Positions 44,848 through 53,338 of a stretch of 64,000 nucleotides of DNA are shown piece after piece; within the stretch, counting starts at the first letter, position 1, and each line of letters starts with the position of its first letter. The notes under the pieces are model-generated. The model saw only the letters and a program-made list of their open reading frames with translations. It did no database searches and had not been told where the DNA came from. A program made the translations under genes and the position numbers. The DNA comes from UBA6144 sp964399165 (GTDB taxonomy: Bacteria; Bdellovibrionota; Bacteriovoracia; Bacteriovoracales; Bacteriovoracaceae), in assembly GCA_964399165.1 (NCBI GenBank), contig CAYNPO010000001.1, positions 1-64,000 of the forward strand, read 5' to 3'.

Positions 44848-45381
44848 ATGTCCCGGTTGTTTACTTGTATCTTGGCTTTTGCGCTTGTCACCGCGCAAGC
44901 ACAGGCCGTGACCCATGGCGGACTCAAAGCCGCCTTCGACGAACTCGACTACACCCTGAACGTCGCCGGCGCCGCCTCCAGGGAAGAGAGTCGCCAGGCA
45001 GCCGCCGATGTGTTCCAGGACCGGATCCAGGCCCTCCAGGAAGCCGGGCTGACTAACGGTGAACTCATTTCCTTCACCACATCCCATATCAAGAACCGCG
45101 CGCTGGCCGCCGAAGCGTCAGCCGCTTTCGCCAGCCTCCAGGCGGACCGCCTGACCACTGCGGAGGCGAGGGAATTGGTCCATGGATTGGTAGCTCGTTC
45201 GGGTGCTGCTGGCGCGAGCTGGATTGGCGACGCCGAGCCTTACTTCTACCTGGGCTTTATCATCCTCCTGACCGTAGCCGTAGCCGTTTGGGGCGTCCCC
45301 GGTGAAGGGAGGGAGTCTCCTTGCAACGACTGGGAGTACTTCAATAATAATTCCGCTGTGTGTGGCGATTCGGTCTACTAA
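44848..45381 (+). CDS. Tandem-array protein 5
   Basis: 177 aa. Signal peptide ending AQAQA, GLKAAFDELDYTLN, LTNGELISFTTSHIKNRAL, ARELVHGLVARSGAAGASW, a membrane helix (YLGFIILLTVAVAVWG) and a tail with two cysteines (SPCNDWEYFNNNSAVCGD) ending in SVY. The tail resembles that of protein 3 in cysteine spacing and the acidic-aromatic content between the cysteines. A strong GAGGAGG site precedes the ATG. Its end overlaps the convergent NadD-like gene by 4 bases, closing the array. Confidence 0.78.
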   Translation: MSRLFTCILAFALVTAQAQAVTHGGLKAAFDELDYTLNVAGAASREESRQAAADVFQDRIQALQEAGLTNGELISFTTSHIKNRALAAEASAAFASLQADRLTTAEARELVHGLVARSGAAGASWIGDAEPYFYLGFIILLTVAVAVWGVPGEGRESPCNDWEYFNNNSAVCGDSVY

Positions 45382-46217
45382 TTAGCCGTTCCCGGGGAGC
45401 GCAACCCGGTGGAGGACACGCCCTCATGAGCGTGCCGCCCCAAGAACCGAACTTTTGATTCCAACCACGCCGCGTCCGCGGCGTGGTCTGTTTCCTCCTC
45501 ACCGCGCGAGACGACATAAAGACCGTGCAGGAGTTTCACTAGCTCTCCGGCCTGGATCCACGTGGGCAAGGCTTTTAAGCTGTCATAACCCATGAGCAGC
45601 GAGACCCGCAGGTCCGGTCGGTGGCGTTTCAGCCGCAGCACCCACTCCACCGTGGGATTGGCGCAGTCGCGCAGGAGAAAGCCCGGGTAGGGGAGGCAGG
45701 TGCGCCCCTCAGGCACGCGCATGGCCTCCCGGAAAGACAAGTAGAACGCGAGGGCGTCTTTGTGGCGGGAAGACGTCTTAAACGGATTGTGGTCAGGGCA
45801 CACGATGAGCGGCAACTCGGGCGGCGCCAGGTCCACGCAGGCCTGGTGTCCCTCATGCCAAGGGTTGAAGCTACCCGCAAAAAACAGCACTTCCGAGGCG
45901 AGCGGGAAATCGATCCCCAGCGGCGGCTGCAGCGGGTGCTGTCCCGGCCGCTCAGCAAGGAGGTCGAAGCGCGCGGCTTCCAGAGTGATCCAGAAGTTTT
46001 CCTCCAAAGGGAACTTCCCCTGGGCGTCCTCCCAGCGGAAGGATGTCCAACCTTGGGGCCTGGCCGATTCGGCGCCCAGATGGAAAAGCGGAATTTCTTG
46101 GTGAAAACCCAGCCGGTGGGGCGGGCCGCCTTTGGCGTGGGCGAGCATGAGCTTCTCGTCCACCCACACGCGCAGGTCTCCGTGGGAAAGGTCGAGCCAT
46201 AGCTGGTTGGGCCTCAA
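45378..46217 (-). CDS. NadD-like nucleotidyltransferase with N-terminal extension
   Basis: 279 aa. Residues from about 108 carry the HIGH-type nucleotidyltransferase signature FFAGSFNPWHEGH (114-124) and the C-terminal GVSSTGLRS corresponding to ISSTxIR, as in nicotinate-mononucleotide/cytidylyl transferases. The first ~105 residues are an extra beta-rich segment of unknown function. The exact nucleotide substrate is not determined; a true NadD would be shorter (about 200 aa). It starts with TTG at 46217, overlapping the sfsA stop (TTGA). Confidence 0.75.
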   Translation of the reverse strand: MRPNQLWLDLSHGDLRVWVDEKLMLAHAKGGPPHRLGFHQEIPLFHLGAESARPQGWTSFRWEDAQGKFPLEENFWITLEAARFDLLAERPGQHPLQPPLGIDFPLASEVLFFAGSFNPWHEGHQACVDLAPPELPLIVCPDHNPFKTSSRHKDALAFYLSFREAMRVPEGRTCLPYPGFLLRDCANPTVEWVLRLKRHRPDLRVSLLMGYDSLKALPTWIQAGELVKLLHGLYVVSRGEEETDHAADAAWLESKVRFLGRHAHEGVSSTGLRSPGTAN

Positions 46218-46918
46218 GCGCCCAGCTCCACGGGCAGTGCGCGCGACAGGATCCAGCGCTCGCCGGTGAAGTCCACCTGGTGGCAGTGCACTTCCACCCC
46301 GGCGGCGTGGGCCTCACGCAGGGCCTGGGCGTAGGCCGGGTCGATGTGGGCGGCGGGGGCGAAGCGGCCCGCGTCCGAGCGGGAGACCACGTAGAGCATG
46401 GCGGCCCGCTGGCCTTGCTGGCGCAGCACGATCAAATCACGCAGGTGTTTTCGGCCGCGCTCCGAGACGGAGTCGGGGAAGGTGGCGAGGTCGTCGTTCT
46501 CTAGGAGGGTCACGTTCTTCACCTCAACCCAGCAGTCAGGATAGGTGGCATGGCCTTTCAGCAAGAAATCGAAGCGGCTATCAAGCGCCTTCTGTTCGGC
46601 CAGCACCTCGCGGTAACCGGTGAAGGCCGGTAACCGCCCGCTCCGGAGGGCCTCGCTGGCCAGGTTGTTGGCCTGGCCCGTGTTGACCATGATCAGGGTC
46701 TGGCCGGGGGAGGTGAGTTCCAGCGTGTAGGGGAGTTTGCGCTTGGGATCAGGGGAGTGGGAGAGCCAGGCCTTCCAGCCGGGTTCCCAGCAGGTTTTCA
46801 TGCTACCGGTGTTGGGCACATGCGCCACCACCACGCGGCCGTCGGCGAGCTCGATGTCGGCAAGGAAGCGTTTGTAGCGTTTGAGGATGCGTCCCTCAAT
46901 GAGCGAGGGTGCGGCCAT
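46214..46918 (-). CDS. sfsA: SfsA family protein
   Basis: 234 aa. Hallmarks include LIEGRILKRYKRFLADIEL, VVAHVPNTGSMKTCWEPG, MVNTGQANNLASEAL, EVKNVTLLENDDLATFPDSVSERGRKHL and LYVVSRSDAGRFAPAAHIDP. The N-terminal part has an OB-like fold and the C-terminal part a nuclease-like fold. The name comes from sugar-fermentation stimulation in E. coli; the biochemical role is poorly known. It is coupled to the NadD-like gene. Confidence 0.92.
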   Translation of the reverse strand: MAAPSLIEGRILKRYKRFLADIELADGRVVVAHVPNTGSMKTCWEPGWKAWLSHSPDPKRKLPYTLELTSPGQTLIMVNTGQANNLASEALRSGRLPAFTGYREVLAEQKALDSRFDFLLKGHATYPDCWVEVKNVTLLENDDLATFPDSVSERGRKHLRDLIVLRQQGQRAAMLYVVSRSDAGRFAPAAHIDPAYAQALREAHAAGVEVHCHQVDFTGERWILSRALPVELGA

Positions 46919-46927
46919 GTCGTCCCT

Positions 46928-47269
46928 TCAGTCAGCGGTGGACCAAAGAAACTCTAGCTGCGAATCGAATGCTTGTAAATGCGACGACATCGCGTCGTCC
47001 ACCAGCGGGGAGAAGTCCTTGGCGGGAATGTAGAGTAGGACGCCTTGGGAAGCGCGGGCCTGGCGCGCCCAGTAGCAGTCCGTGATGTCTTCCACCAAAC
47101 CGATGGACCTCCCCGTGCCCACTTCGACCGCCCTGGTGAGGCAGAGGGTGGGTTGTCCGTCGTAATCCTTGAAGCCGATCTCCACGTCCAGCACTTCCAA
47201 ATGCAGTGAGGCAGCGCGAGCACCAAGTGCGCTGACGAGGAGGATGAAGGCGGCGGCTAGGCGGAACAT
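46928..47269 (-). CDS. Small exported protein of unknown function
   Basis: 113 aa with a signal peptide (MFRLAAAFILLVSALGARA). Two cysteines (LCLTRAV and DCYWARQ) may pair. The mature protein looks beta-rich. The ATG at 47269 gives a clean signal peptide with GAGG 7 bases upstream; a longer frame upstream adds unrelated residues. Its stop lies 9 bases before the sfsA start, so it probably heads that operon. Confidence 0.65.
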   Translation of the reverse strand: MFRLAAAFILLVSALGARAASLHLEVLDVEIGFKDYDGQPTLCLTRAVEVGTGRSIGLVEDITDCYWARQARASQGVLLYIPAKDFSPLVDDAMSSHLQAFDSQLEFLWSTAD

Positions 47270-47420
47270 GGAAAACCTCGGGCAAAGAGTGTGAGGACGG
47301 TTTTCTACGCTCACACAACGCATCTGGGAATCAGAGAGGTCAAATGGTGTTTATCTTGAAATCAGATAGCATCTGGAACTCAGTTTTTGGGCCCATTTGC
47401 CGTTAAGTGGGCCAAACCAT

Positions 47421-47449
47421 TTACCAACTGGCTTTCGGCGGTGTAAGAT
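47421..47449 (+). promoter_or_regulatory. Candidate promoter of gltA
   Basis: -35 TTACCA (47421-47426), 17-base spacer, -10 TAAGAT (47444-47449), followed by AAGGAG before the ATG at 47493. The -35 matches at 4 of 6 positions. Confidence 0.45.
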
Positions 47450-47492
47450 ACCGAAAACACTGACGCGCGTGCCCAATATTAAGGAGTCCTGA

Positions 47493-48755
47493 ATGACGAA
47501 CAAGGCGAAGCTACTGCTGGACGACAAAACCTACGACCTCTCGGTCTTCACCGGCACCGAGGGCGAGCAGGCCTTGGACATCACCAAGCTGCGCCAGGAG
47601 ACGGGGCTCGTGACCCTGGACTCCGGTTACATGGACACCGGCGCCTGTACCTCCGCCATCACCTTCCTCGACGGCGAGAAGGGGATCCTCAAATACCGTG
47701 GCTATGACATCGAGGAGCTGGCCGAAAAATCCACCTTCACCGAAGTCTCCTACCTCGTGATCTACGGCAAGATCCCCAGTGCCGCCGAACTCAAGGAGTT
47801 CGAGCAGAAGATCGCCTCTTACGACGACATCCCGGAAGGCCTCAAGAACATCATCCGCGCTTTCCCCAAGGACGCGCACCCCATGGGCGTGCTCTCTGCC
47901 AGCTTCGCGGCCCTGTCCGCCTTCCATAAGGAATACCTGGCCGAGAACCTCACCTCTGGCCAGCGCGACGAGGTGATGGTGCAGATGATGGGCCAGCTCA
48001 AGGTCATGGCCGCCTTCGCCCACCGCCACGCCACCGGCCAGGCGCCGGTGAAGTCCGACAAGAACCTGGATTACGCCAGCGACTTCCTCCACATGATGAC
48101 CGGCAAACCCGTGGACAAGGAAGTGGCCCGGGCCCTGGACGTGCTGCTGATTCTGCACGCGGACCACGAGCAGAACTGCTCCACCTCCACCGTGCGCATG
48201 GTAGGATCAAGCAAGGCCAACCCCTTCGCCACCATCTCCGCCGGCGTGGATGCTCTGTGGGGCCCGCTCCACGGCGGGGCCAACCAGGCCGTGCTGGAGA
48301 TGCTCGAGTCCATCCACAAGGAAGGCGTGACCTACCAACAGTTCCTGGAGCATGTGAAGGACAAGGCCCACGCCCAGCGCCTCATGGGCTTCGGCCATCG
48401 CGTGTACAAGAACTTCGACCCCCGCGCCAAGATCATTAAGCGCGCCACCGACACCGTGCTGAAGAAGCTTGGAGTGAAGGACCCCCTGCTGGACATCGCC
48501 AAGGGCCTAGAGGAGACCGCCCTCAAAGACCCCTACTTCGTGGAACGCAAACTCTACCCGAACGTGGACTTCTACTCCGGCATCATCTACCGCGCCCTGG
48601 GCATCCCCACCGAGATGTTCACGGTCATGTTCGCCCTCGGCCGTTTGCCCGGCTGGATGGCCCAGTGGAAGGAAATGCTCGAGCAGCCCGGGTTCAAGAT
48701 CTGTCGCCCGCGGCAAATTTACGTCGGCGAGACCAACAAGAAGCTCAACCGGTGA
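47493..48755 (+). CDS. gltA: Citrate synthase
   Basis: First enzyme of the TCA cycle, joining acetyl-CoA and oxaloacetate. 420 aa, the hexameric Gram-negative type by length. Active-site segments are HADHEQNCSTSTVRMVGSS, DALWGPLHGGANQAVLEML (catalytic His), MGFGHRVYKNFDPRAKI (His) and the aspartate in NVDFYSGIIYRALG. The following small lipoprotein starts inside its stop (GTGA). Confidence 0.97.
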   Translation: MTNKAKLLLDDKTYDLSVFTGTEGEQALDITKLRQETGLVTLDSGYMDTGACTSAITFLDGEKGILKYRGYDIEELAEKSTFTEVSYLVIYGKIPSAAELKEFEQKIASYDDIPEGLKNIIRAFPKDAHPMGVLSASFAALSAFHKEYLAENLTSGQRDEVMVQMMGQLKVMAAFAHRHATGQAPVKSDKNLDYASDFLHMMTGKPVDKEVARALDVLLILHADHEQNCSTSTVRMVGSSKANPFATISAGVDALWGPLHGGANQAVLEMLESIHKEGVTYQQFLEHVKDKAHAQRLMGFGHRVYKNFDPRAKIIKRATDTVLKKLGVKDPLLDIAKGLEETALKDPYFVERKLYPNVDFYSGIIYRALGIPTEMFTVMFALGRLPGWMAQWKEMLEQPGFKICRPRQIYVGETNKKLNR

Positions 48756-48967
48756 GGGTCCTCCTGGGGTTGCTGTTGGTGGGATGCGTGCAAACGCCTC
48801 CCACCGAGCCCCGGGAGAGCCGCGAGCATTCACCGGCCACACCTGCGCCCTCTGAAACGGTCCCACCCGTGGTTGAGCCTGCGGCCCCAGAGACCAAAAA
48901 GCGCCTGTGGCTGGACAAGCAGCCGGGGTGGGGCCCTGACCCGGCCAACACCCAAACCGCTCCCTGA
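48752..48967 (+). CDS. Small proline-rich lipoprotein
   Basis: 71 aa. GTG at 48752 overlaps the gltA stop. A short signal (VRVLLGLLLVGC) ends in a lipobox (LVGC), followed by a Pro/Glu/Thr-rich tail with LWLDKQPGWGPDP near the end. Probably an envelope lipoprotein; no family is recognised. The overlap on both sides (gltA and the Rsm22-like gene, 1 base apart) argues that it is real. Confidence 0.65.
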   Translation: MRVLLGLLLVGCVQTPPTEPRESREHSPATPAPSETVPPVVEPAAPETKKRLWLDKQPGWGPDPANTQTAP

Positions 48968-48968
48968 C

Positions 48969-49991
48969 GTGGACCTCGCTTCACTCTTGCCCCATCTTCT
49001 CCACCAGTTTCCCAGCGAGGCGGATTTAGTCCGCGCGGTGGAGGAGCTCTCCGAGGCCTTCACGCGGGACCGGGTCAACCTGGACAAGTACCTGTCGGAC
49101 CCGCGGTTGGTCGCCGCGTACACCGCATTTTACCTGAGCACGAACTTCCCCAAGCTCGAGGCGGTCATGCGGGTGCTCACGCCGGAGTACCGCCAGGAGC
49201 TCCTGCGCGAGTGGCAGCTGGTGGACGTGGGGGCGGGCCCGGGGACATTCTCGCTTGCGTGGAAAAACTTGGGCGGCCAGGTGCCGCCTGGCATGGTGGA
49301 GGGCTCGGCGCTCATGCGGGAGCAGGCGGCGCGGCTGTGGGAAGGGTTGCACGGCGAGAAGGCGTTGTTCGGAGCGCCCGCGAAACGGTCTGGTCAAAAG
49401 CGCCTGCTGCTGTTCGGCCATTCCTTCAATGAGATGGGACAGGCGCGGGCCATGGAGTACGTGAAGGAGCATGACCCCGACATGGTCTGGTTCGTCGAGC
49501 CGGGCACCAAGGAAGTGTTTCATGGCTTCCTCCCCATGCGGGACGCCCTTTTGGGTGCTGGATGGAACCAGCTTTATCCATGCTTGTCCCACGCCGCCTG
49601 CCCCTGGCATGGCTCGGAGAAGGATTGGTGCCACCAGATCCTAGAGCTGCGGCATGCTCCCGACGTGGAGCGGCTGACCCAACTCTGCCACAAGGACCGC
49701 CGGCGCCAGCCGGTGCTGGTGCACATGTTCAAACGCGGCCCTTTAGGCCCACGTTCATCCCAACTGGCCCGGCTCGTCCGCGTCCACCCCGAGACCAAAT
49801 TCTCCTATGAGTGGGAAGTGTGTCGCCCGGCGGAGGGAAGGCTGGAACTCGAGCGTTTCCAGGTCATGAAAAAAGACCTCCCAACAGAATGGCGCCATGA
49901 CGTGGATCAGTTACGGGCCGGAGATTTGGCGTCCTATGAGACCGTCAAAGAGTTGCCCGGGGCACGGAGGGTGCGCCTGAGCAAGGATTAG
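48969..49991 (+). CDS. Rsm22-like ribosome-assembly methyltransferase
   Basis: 340 aa. A class I methyltransferase SAM site LVDVGAGPGTFSLAW is at about 75-90, and the family's cysteine-rich segment follows (LSHAACPWHGSEKDWCHQ), a likely metal/Fe-S-binding motif. Rsm22 proteins assist small-subunit assembly in mitochondria and are found in many bacteria. The start is GTG at 48969, one base after the lipoprotein stop; no ATG is better placed. Methyltransferase activity of the family is unproven. Confidence 0.8.
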   Translation: MDLASLLPHLLHQFPSEADLVRAVEELSEAFTRDRVNLDKYLSDPRLVAAYTAFYLSTNFPKLEAVMRVLTPEYRQELLREWQLVDVGAGPGTFSLAWKNLGGQVPPGMVEGSALMREQAARLWEGLHGEKALFGAPAKRSGQKRLLLFGHSFNEMGQARAMEYVKEHDPDMVWFVEPGTKEVFHGFLPMRDALLGAGWNQLYPCLSHAACPWHGSEKDWCHQILELRHAPDVERLTQLCHKDRRRQPVLVHMFKRGPLGPRSSQLARLVRVHPETKFSYEWEVCRPAEGRLELERFQVMKKDLPTEWRHDVDQLRAGDLASYETVKELPGARRVRLSKD

Positions 49992-50001
49992 GTCCCCGCC
50001 C

Positions 50002-50030
50002 CTTGACGTCCACCCCGGGGGTGCCCATGT
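50002..50030 (+). promoter_or_regulatory. Sigma32-like (heat-shock) promoter of the clpB-like gene
   Basis: -35 CTTGAC (50002-50007), 15-base spacer, -10 GCCCATGT (50023-50030), close to the RpoH pattern CTTGAA / CCCCATNT. The gene it serves is a heat-shock disaggregase, which fits. Confidence 0.55.
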
Positions 50031-50064
50031 TGGAGGCATGACGGTTTTTCCGTCCGGAGGGATC

Positions 50065-52437
50065 ATGAACAAATTTGATCAAGTTGTCCTTGGCGCTTTG
50101 GACATCGCTCAGTCAGAGGCGCTCAAACGCCGCAACACCGAGCTGCACGCGGACCACCTTCTCCACGGGTTGGTCCAGAGCAAGTCCACTTATGCGGGGC
50201 GAGCGCTGAAAGAGAATGCCAAGGAGATCGAGGCGGGGCTGGAGCGTCTGCCCAAGGCCGGTAATCCCATCCCTCTGGACCAACTGCGCCCCTCCGCCAA
50301 GTTGCAAGAGTGGCTGGCCTTGGCCGGCGGTAACGCCGCCCAGGCCGGACGCGGGGAAATGGGGGAGAAGGATCTGCTGAAATTCCTCCCACAAATTTTC
50401 CCCAATCTCAAAGTCGACTACGCCAAGTTTGCCGACGAAGCCGAAGGGGACCAGGAAGTCCCATCCTTCCTCATCAACCTCAACGAGCTGGCCCAGCAGG
50501 GTAAGTTGGACCCCGTCATCGGGCGCAGCAGGGAAATCCGTGCGGTCATGGAGATCCTGGGCCGTCGCTCCAAGAACAACCCCGTGCTGGTGGGCTCCGC
50601 CGGCGTGGGTAAGACGGCCATCGTCGAGGGTCTCGCCGAACAGATCGTAAAGGGCTCCGTACCGGATGTCCTGCGGGGCAAGACCGTTTACTCGCTGGAG
50701 ATGGGGTCGCTGATGGCGGGGACCAAGTACCGCGGGGATTTCGAGGAGCGCGTGCAGAACCTGCTCAAGTTCGTTAAGTCCAAGTCCGGGGAGGTAGTGC
50801 TTTTCATCGACGAGATCCACCAATTGATCGGCGCCGGGCGCACCGACGGCGCCATGGACGCGGCCAACCTCCTCAAACCTGCCCTGGCCCGCGGCGAGCT
50901 CCACTGCATTGGCGCCACCACCCAGGATGAGTTCCAAAAGTACATTTTAAAGGATCCCGCCCTCGAGCGACGCTTCCGCCCCGTGCCGGTGGAAGAGCCC
51001 TCCAAGGAGGACGCGGTGGAGATCCTCATGGGCGTGCGGGGGAAACTCGAGGCCCACCACGGGATCAAGATCTCCGACGACGCCCTCCACGCGGCGGTGT
51101 TCCTCTCCGACCAGTACATCACCGACAAGTACCTGCCGGACAAGGCCATCGACCTGGTGGACGAGTCCGCGGCGGGACTCAAACTCTCGGCGGAGGCCAT
51201 GCCCGCCCGCCTGGTGGAGCTGGAGGCCGAGTTGCGCTCCAAACGCGTGCTGGCCCAGATCGAAAAGGACAATAAAAATCTCGCCTCTGACATCGAGAAA
51301 CTGCAGCGTCGCTTCGATGAGGACAAGGCGGTGTGGGAGAAAGAAGTCTCGGCCCTGAAGAAGACCTCCGAGGTCAAGGCGCGCTTGGACCGCTTGCACT
51401 TCGCCCTGGAGCAGGCCGAGCGCTCCCAAAACTACGAGGAGGCTTCCAAAATCAAGTACTCGCTCATTCCTGAGGCCGAGAAACAGATCGCCCAGTCCCA
51501 GGGGGATTGGGTCCTCGGACGCAAGCACGTGGCGGCGGTCATCGCCCGCCAGACCGGAGTGCCGGTGGAAAAGATCCTCAAGAGCAAGCAGGAGAACATC
51601 CTCAAGCTGGAAGAGTTCCTCAAGAAGCGGGTCTTCGGCCAACCCGAGCCTTTGCACGAGATCAGCGAAGTCTTGATTTCTTCCCATGCTGGGCTCACCG
51701 CGGAGAACCGCCCCCTAGGATCCTTCCTGCTCCTGGGCCCCACCGGCGTCGGCAAGACCGAGACCGCCAAGGCCCTGGCCCAGTTCTTCTTCGACAACGA
51801 GGAACACATGGTCCGGCTGGACATGTCCGAGTACAGCGAGAAGCATGCCGTGGCCAAGCTCATCGGCGCGCCCGCGGGCTACGTAGGGTACGAGGAAGGC
51901 GGCGTGCTCACGGAGGCCATCCGCCGTCGCCCTTACAGCGTGGTGCTCTTCGACGAGATCGAGAAGGCCCACCCGGACTTCGCGGACATCCTGCTGCAGA
52001 TCCTGGACGACGGACGCCTTACCGACAACAAGGGGCGCACGGCGAACTTCAAGAACACCGTGATCCTCATGACGTCCAATTCCAAGAACCCCGACGCCGA
52101 CTTCAAGCCCGAGGTCATAGGCCGCATCGACGCCGTCTTGCGCTACCGCGCCTTGGACAATTCGATCATGCGTCAGCTCATCGACAAGCAACTGGCGCTG
52201 CTCAATGGCCGCCTGGCGGGCAAGAAGCTGCAGCTGAAGCTGGATTCTGCCGCCTACCACGCCCTAACCGAGCAGGGCTACGACGCCACCTACGGCGCGC
52301 GTCCCTTGAACGCGGTCTTCAACCGGCTGGTCACGCGGCCCCTCTCGAAGTTGTTGCTGGAAGGGAAGTTGCCCGAAGGCGAGGTCCAACTCAAGTGGCA
52401 GGACGGGCGGATGGACATCACCATGCCTGGACGGTGA
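50065..52437 (+). CDS. clpB: ClpB-like AAA+ disaggregase with shortened middle domain
   Basis: 790 aa with two AAA+ modules: Walker A GSAGVGKT (177-184) and Walker B VLFIDEIH (245-252) in the first, GPTGVGKT (558-565) and VVLFDEIEKAH in the second. A coiled-coil middle segment (about 380-480) lies between them, shorter than the usual ClpB M domain, and the N-terminal domain is also short. No ClpP-binding IGL loop was seen, favouring ClpB over ClpA/C. Works with DnaK to rescue aggregates. ATG 50065 has CGGAGG in front; an in-frame ATG at 50038 is an alternative. Confidence 0.85.
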   Translation: MNKFDQVVLGALDIAQSEALKRRNTELHADHLLHGLVQSKSTYAGRALKENAKEIEAGLERLPKAGNPIPLDQLRPSAKLQEWLALAGGNAAQAGRGEMGEKDLLKFLPQIFPNLKVDYAKFADEAEGDQEVPSFLINLNELAQQGKLDPVIGRSREIRAVMEILGRRSKNNPVLVGSAGVGKTAIVEGLAEQIVKGSVPDVLRGKTVYSLEMGSLMAGTKYRGDFEERVQNLLKFVKSKSGEVVLFIDEIHQLIGAGRTDGAMDAANLLKPALARGELHCIGATTQDEFQKYILKDPALERRFRPVPVEEPSKEDAVEILMGVRGKLEAHHGIKISDDALHAAVFLSDQYITDKYLPDKAIDLVDESAAGLKLSAEAMPARLVELEAELRSKRVLAQIEKDNKNLASDIEKLQRRFDEDKAVWEKEVSALKKTSEVKARLDRLHFALEQAERSQNYEEASKIKYSLIPEAEKQIAQSQGDWVLGRKHVAAVIARQTGVPVEKILKSKQENILKLEEFLKKRVFGQPEPLHEISEVLISSHAGLTAENRPLGSFLLLGPTGVGKTETAKALAQFFFDNEEHMVRLDMSEYSEKHAVAKLIGAPAGYVGYEEGGVLTEAIRRRPYSVVLFDEIEKAHPDFADILLQILDDGRLTDNKGRTANFKNTVILMTSNSKNPDADFKPEVIGRIDAVLRYRALDNSIMRQLIDKQLALLNGRLAGKKLQLKLDSAAYHALTEQGYDATYGARPLNAVFNRLVTRPLSKLLLEGKLPEGEVQLKWQDGRMDITMPGR

Positions 52438-53338
52438 TGGTGACCACGTCCTGGTAGTCCCCGCCCGAGAGCGCCGAGCTGGTGAAGTTGCCGATCTTCA
52501 CGCGCAGGTTGTAGCGCTCGCCGTCGGTGTCCGTGCCGAAGTAGCGTTGGGCCACCTGGTGGGGGGACCCCGCGGGGGTGGGCGTGAAGTAATTCGCGCT
52601 GCCCACGCGGATCTGGTAGGGCACCCCCGTGTCCATGCCATTCATGAGCCGGCCACCGTTGAGCGAGGTGATGGACACGCCATAGCCCACGTTCCCCATC
52701 ACGCGCAGATCCGCCCGTAGCTCCTCCCCGGGGGAGAGCTCGCCGAAGTCCATTACGTAGGTGGTGGCGGAGGGGTCATGGTTGGCGTTCTCGGGCACCA
52801 GGCTCAGCTCGACGAAGCGGGGAATGGTGAAGGAGAGCGTGAGGTAGCGGGTGGTCTCGTAATCCACGTCGCCGTTGCTTTTCACCTGGTAGACGTAGAT
52901 GGGTACCACATCGGTGTAGACGCCGGCCGGCGAGCTGAAGAGCGAGTAGAGGCTCGGCACGCTCACGTACCAGCTGGAGGTGTAGGGAACGTTTTTGGAG
53001 GGGGCCTGGCCCACGATGTACTCGTTGGGGCCCGCGTCCCCGCGCTCCTTGAGGATGTTGCCGGTGTTGATGGTGGGATGGAGATTGTAAGTGACGCTGC
53101 GGATGCCGCTGTAGGCCCGGCGCTGGTAGGAGTTGGCGTAACCCTTGCCGAAGTAGAGACGGTAGGTGCCGCAATTGTTCTCGGAACTCTGGGTGCGCTC
53201 CAAGGTGAGGGAATGGGGAAGGACCTGGGCGTCCTCGCGCACCGCCGCCATGAAGCTGCCCATGTTGATGGTGTAACCGCAGTCGGCCTGGGCGGCGGTG
53301 GTGAGCAGAAAGAGCAGAGTGGGCCAAAGGGTTCTCAT
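52418..53338 (-). CDS. Chaperone-usher pilus tip/SCPU-like protein
   Basis: 306 aa with a signal peptide (MRTLWPTLLFLLTTAAQA). Two cysteines near the N-terminus (DCGYTIN and NNCGTYRLYF) probably pair. The C-terminal domain ends SALSGGDYQDVVTITVQAW, the terminal strand pattern of spore-coat-U/fimbrial domains, and an inner GVYTDVVPIYVYQ marks an earlier domain, so it is a two-domain tip protein as in archaic (Csu-type) systems. Its start overlaps the usher stop (ATGA), and its end overlaps the convergent clpB end by 20 bases. Confidence 0.75.
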   Translation of the reverse strand: MRTLWPTLLFLLTTAAQADCGYTINMGSFMAAVREDAQVLPHSLTLERTQSSENNCGTYRLYFGKGYANSYQRRAYSGIRSVTYNLHPTINTGNILKERGDAGPNEYIVGQAPSKNVPYTSSWYVSVPSLYSLFSSPAGVYTDVVPIYVYQVKSNGDVDYETTRYLTLSFTIPRFVELSLVPENANHDPSATTYVMDFGELSPGEELRADLRVMGNVGYGVSITSLNGGRLMNGMDTGVPYQIRVGSANYFTPTPAGSPHQVAQRYFGTDTDGERYNLRVKIGNFTSSALSGGDYQDVVTITVQAW

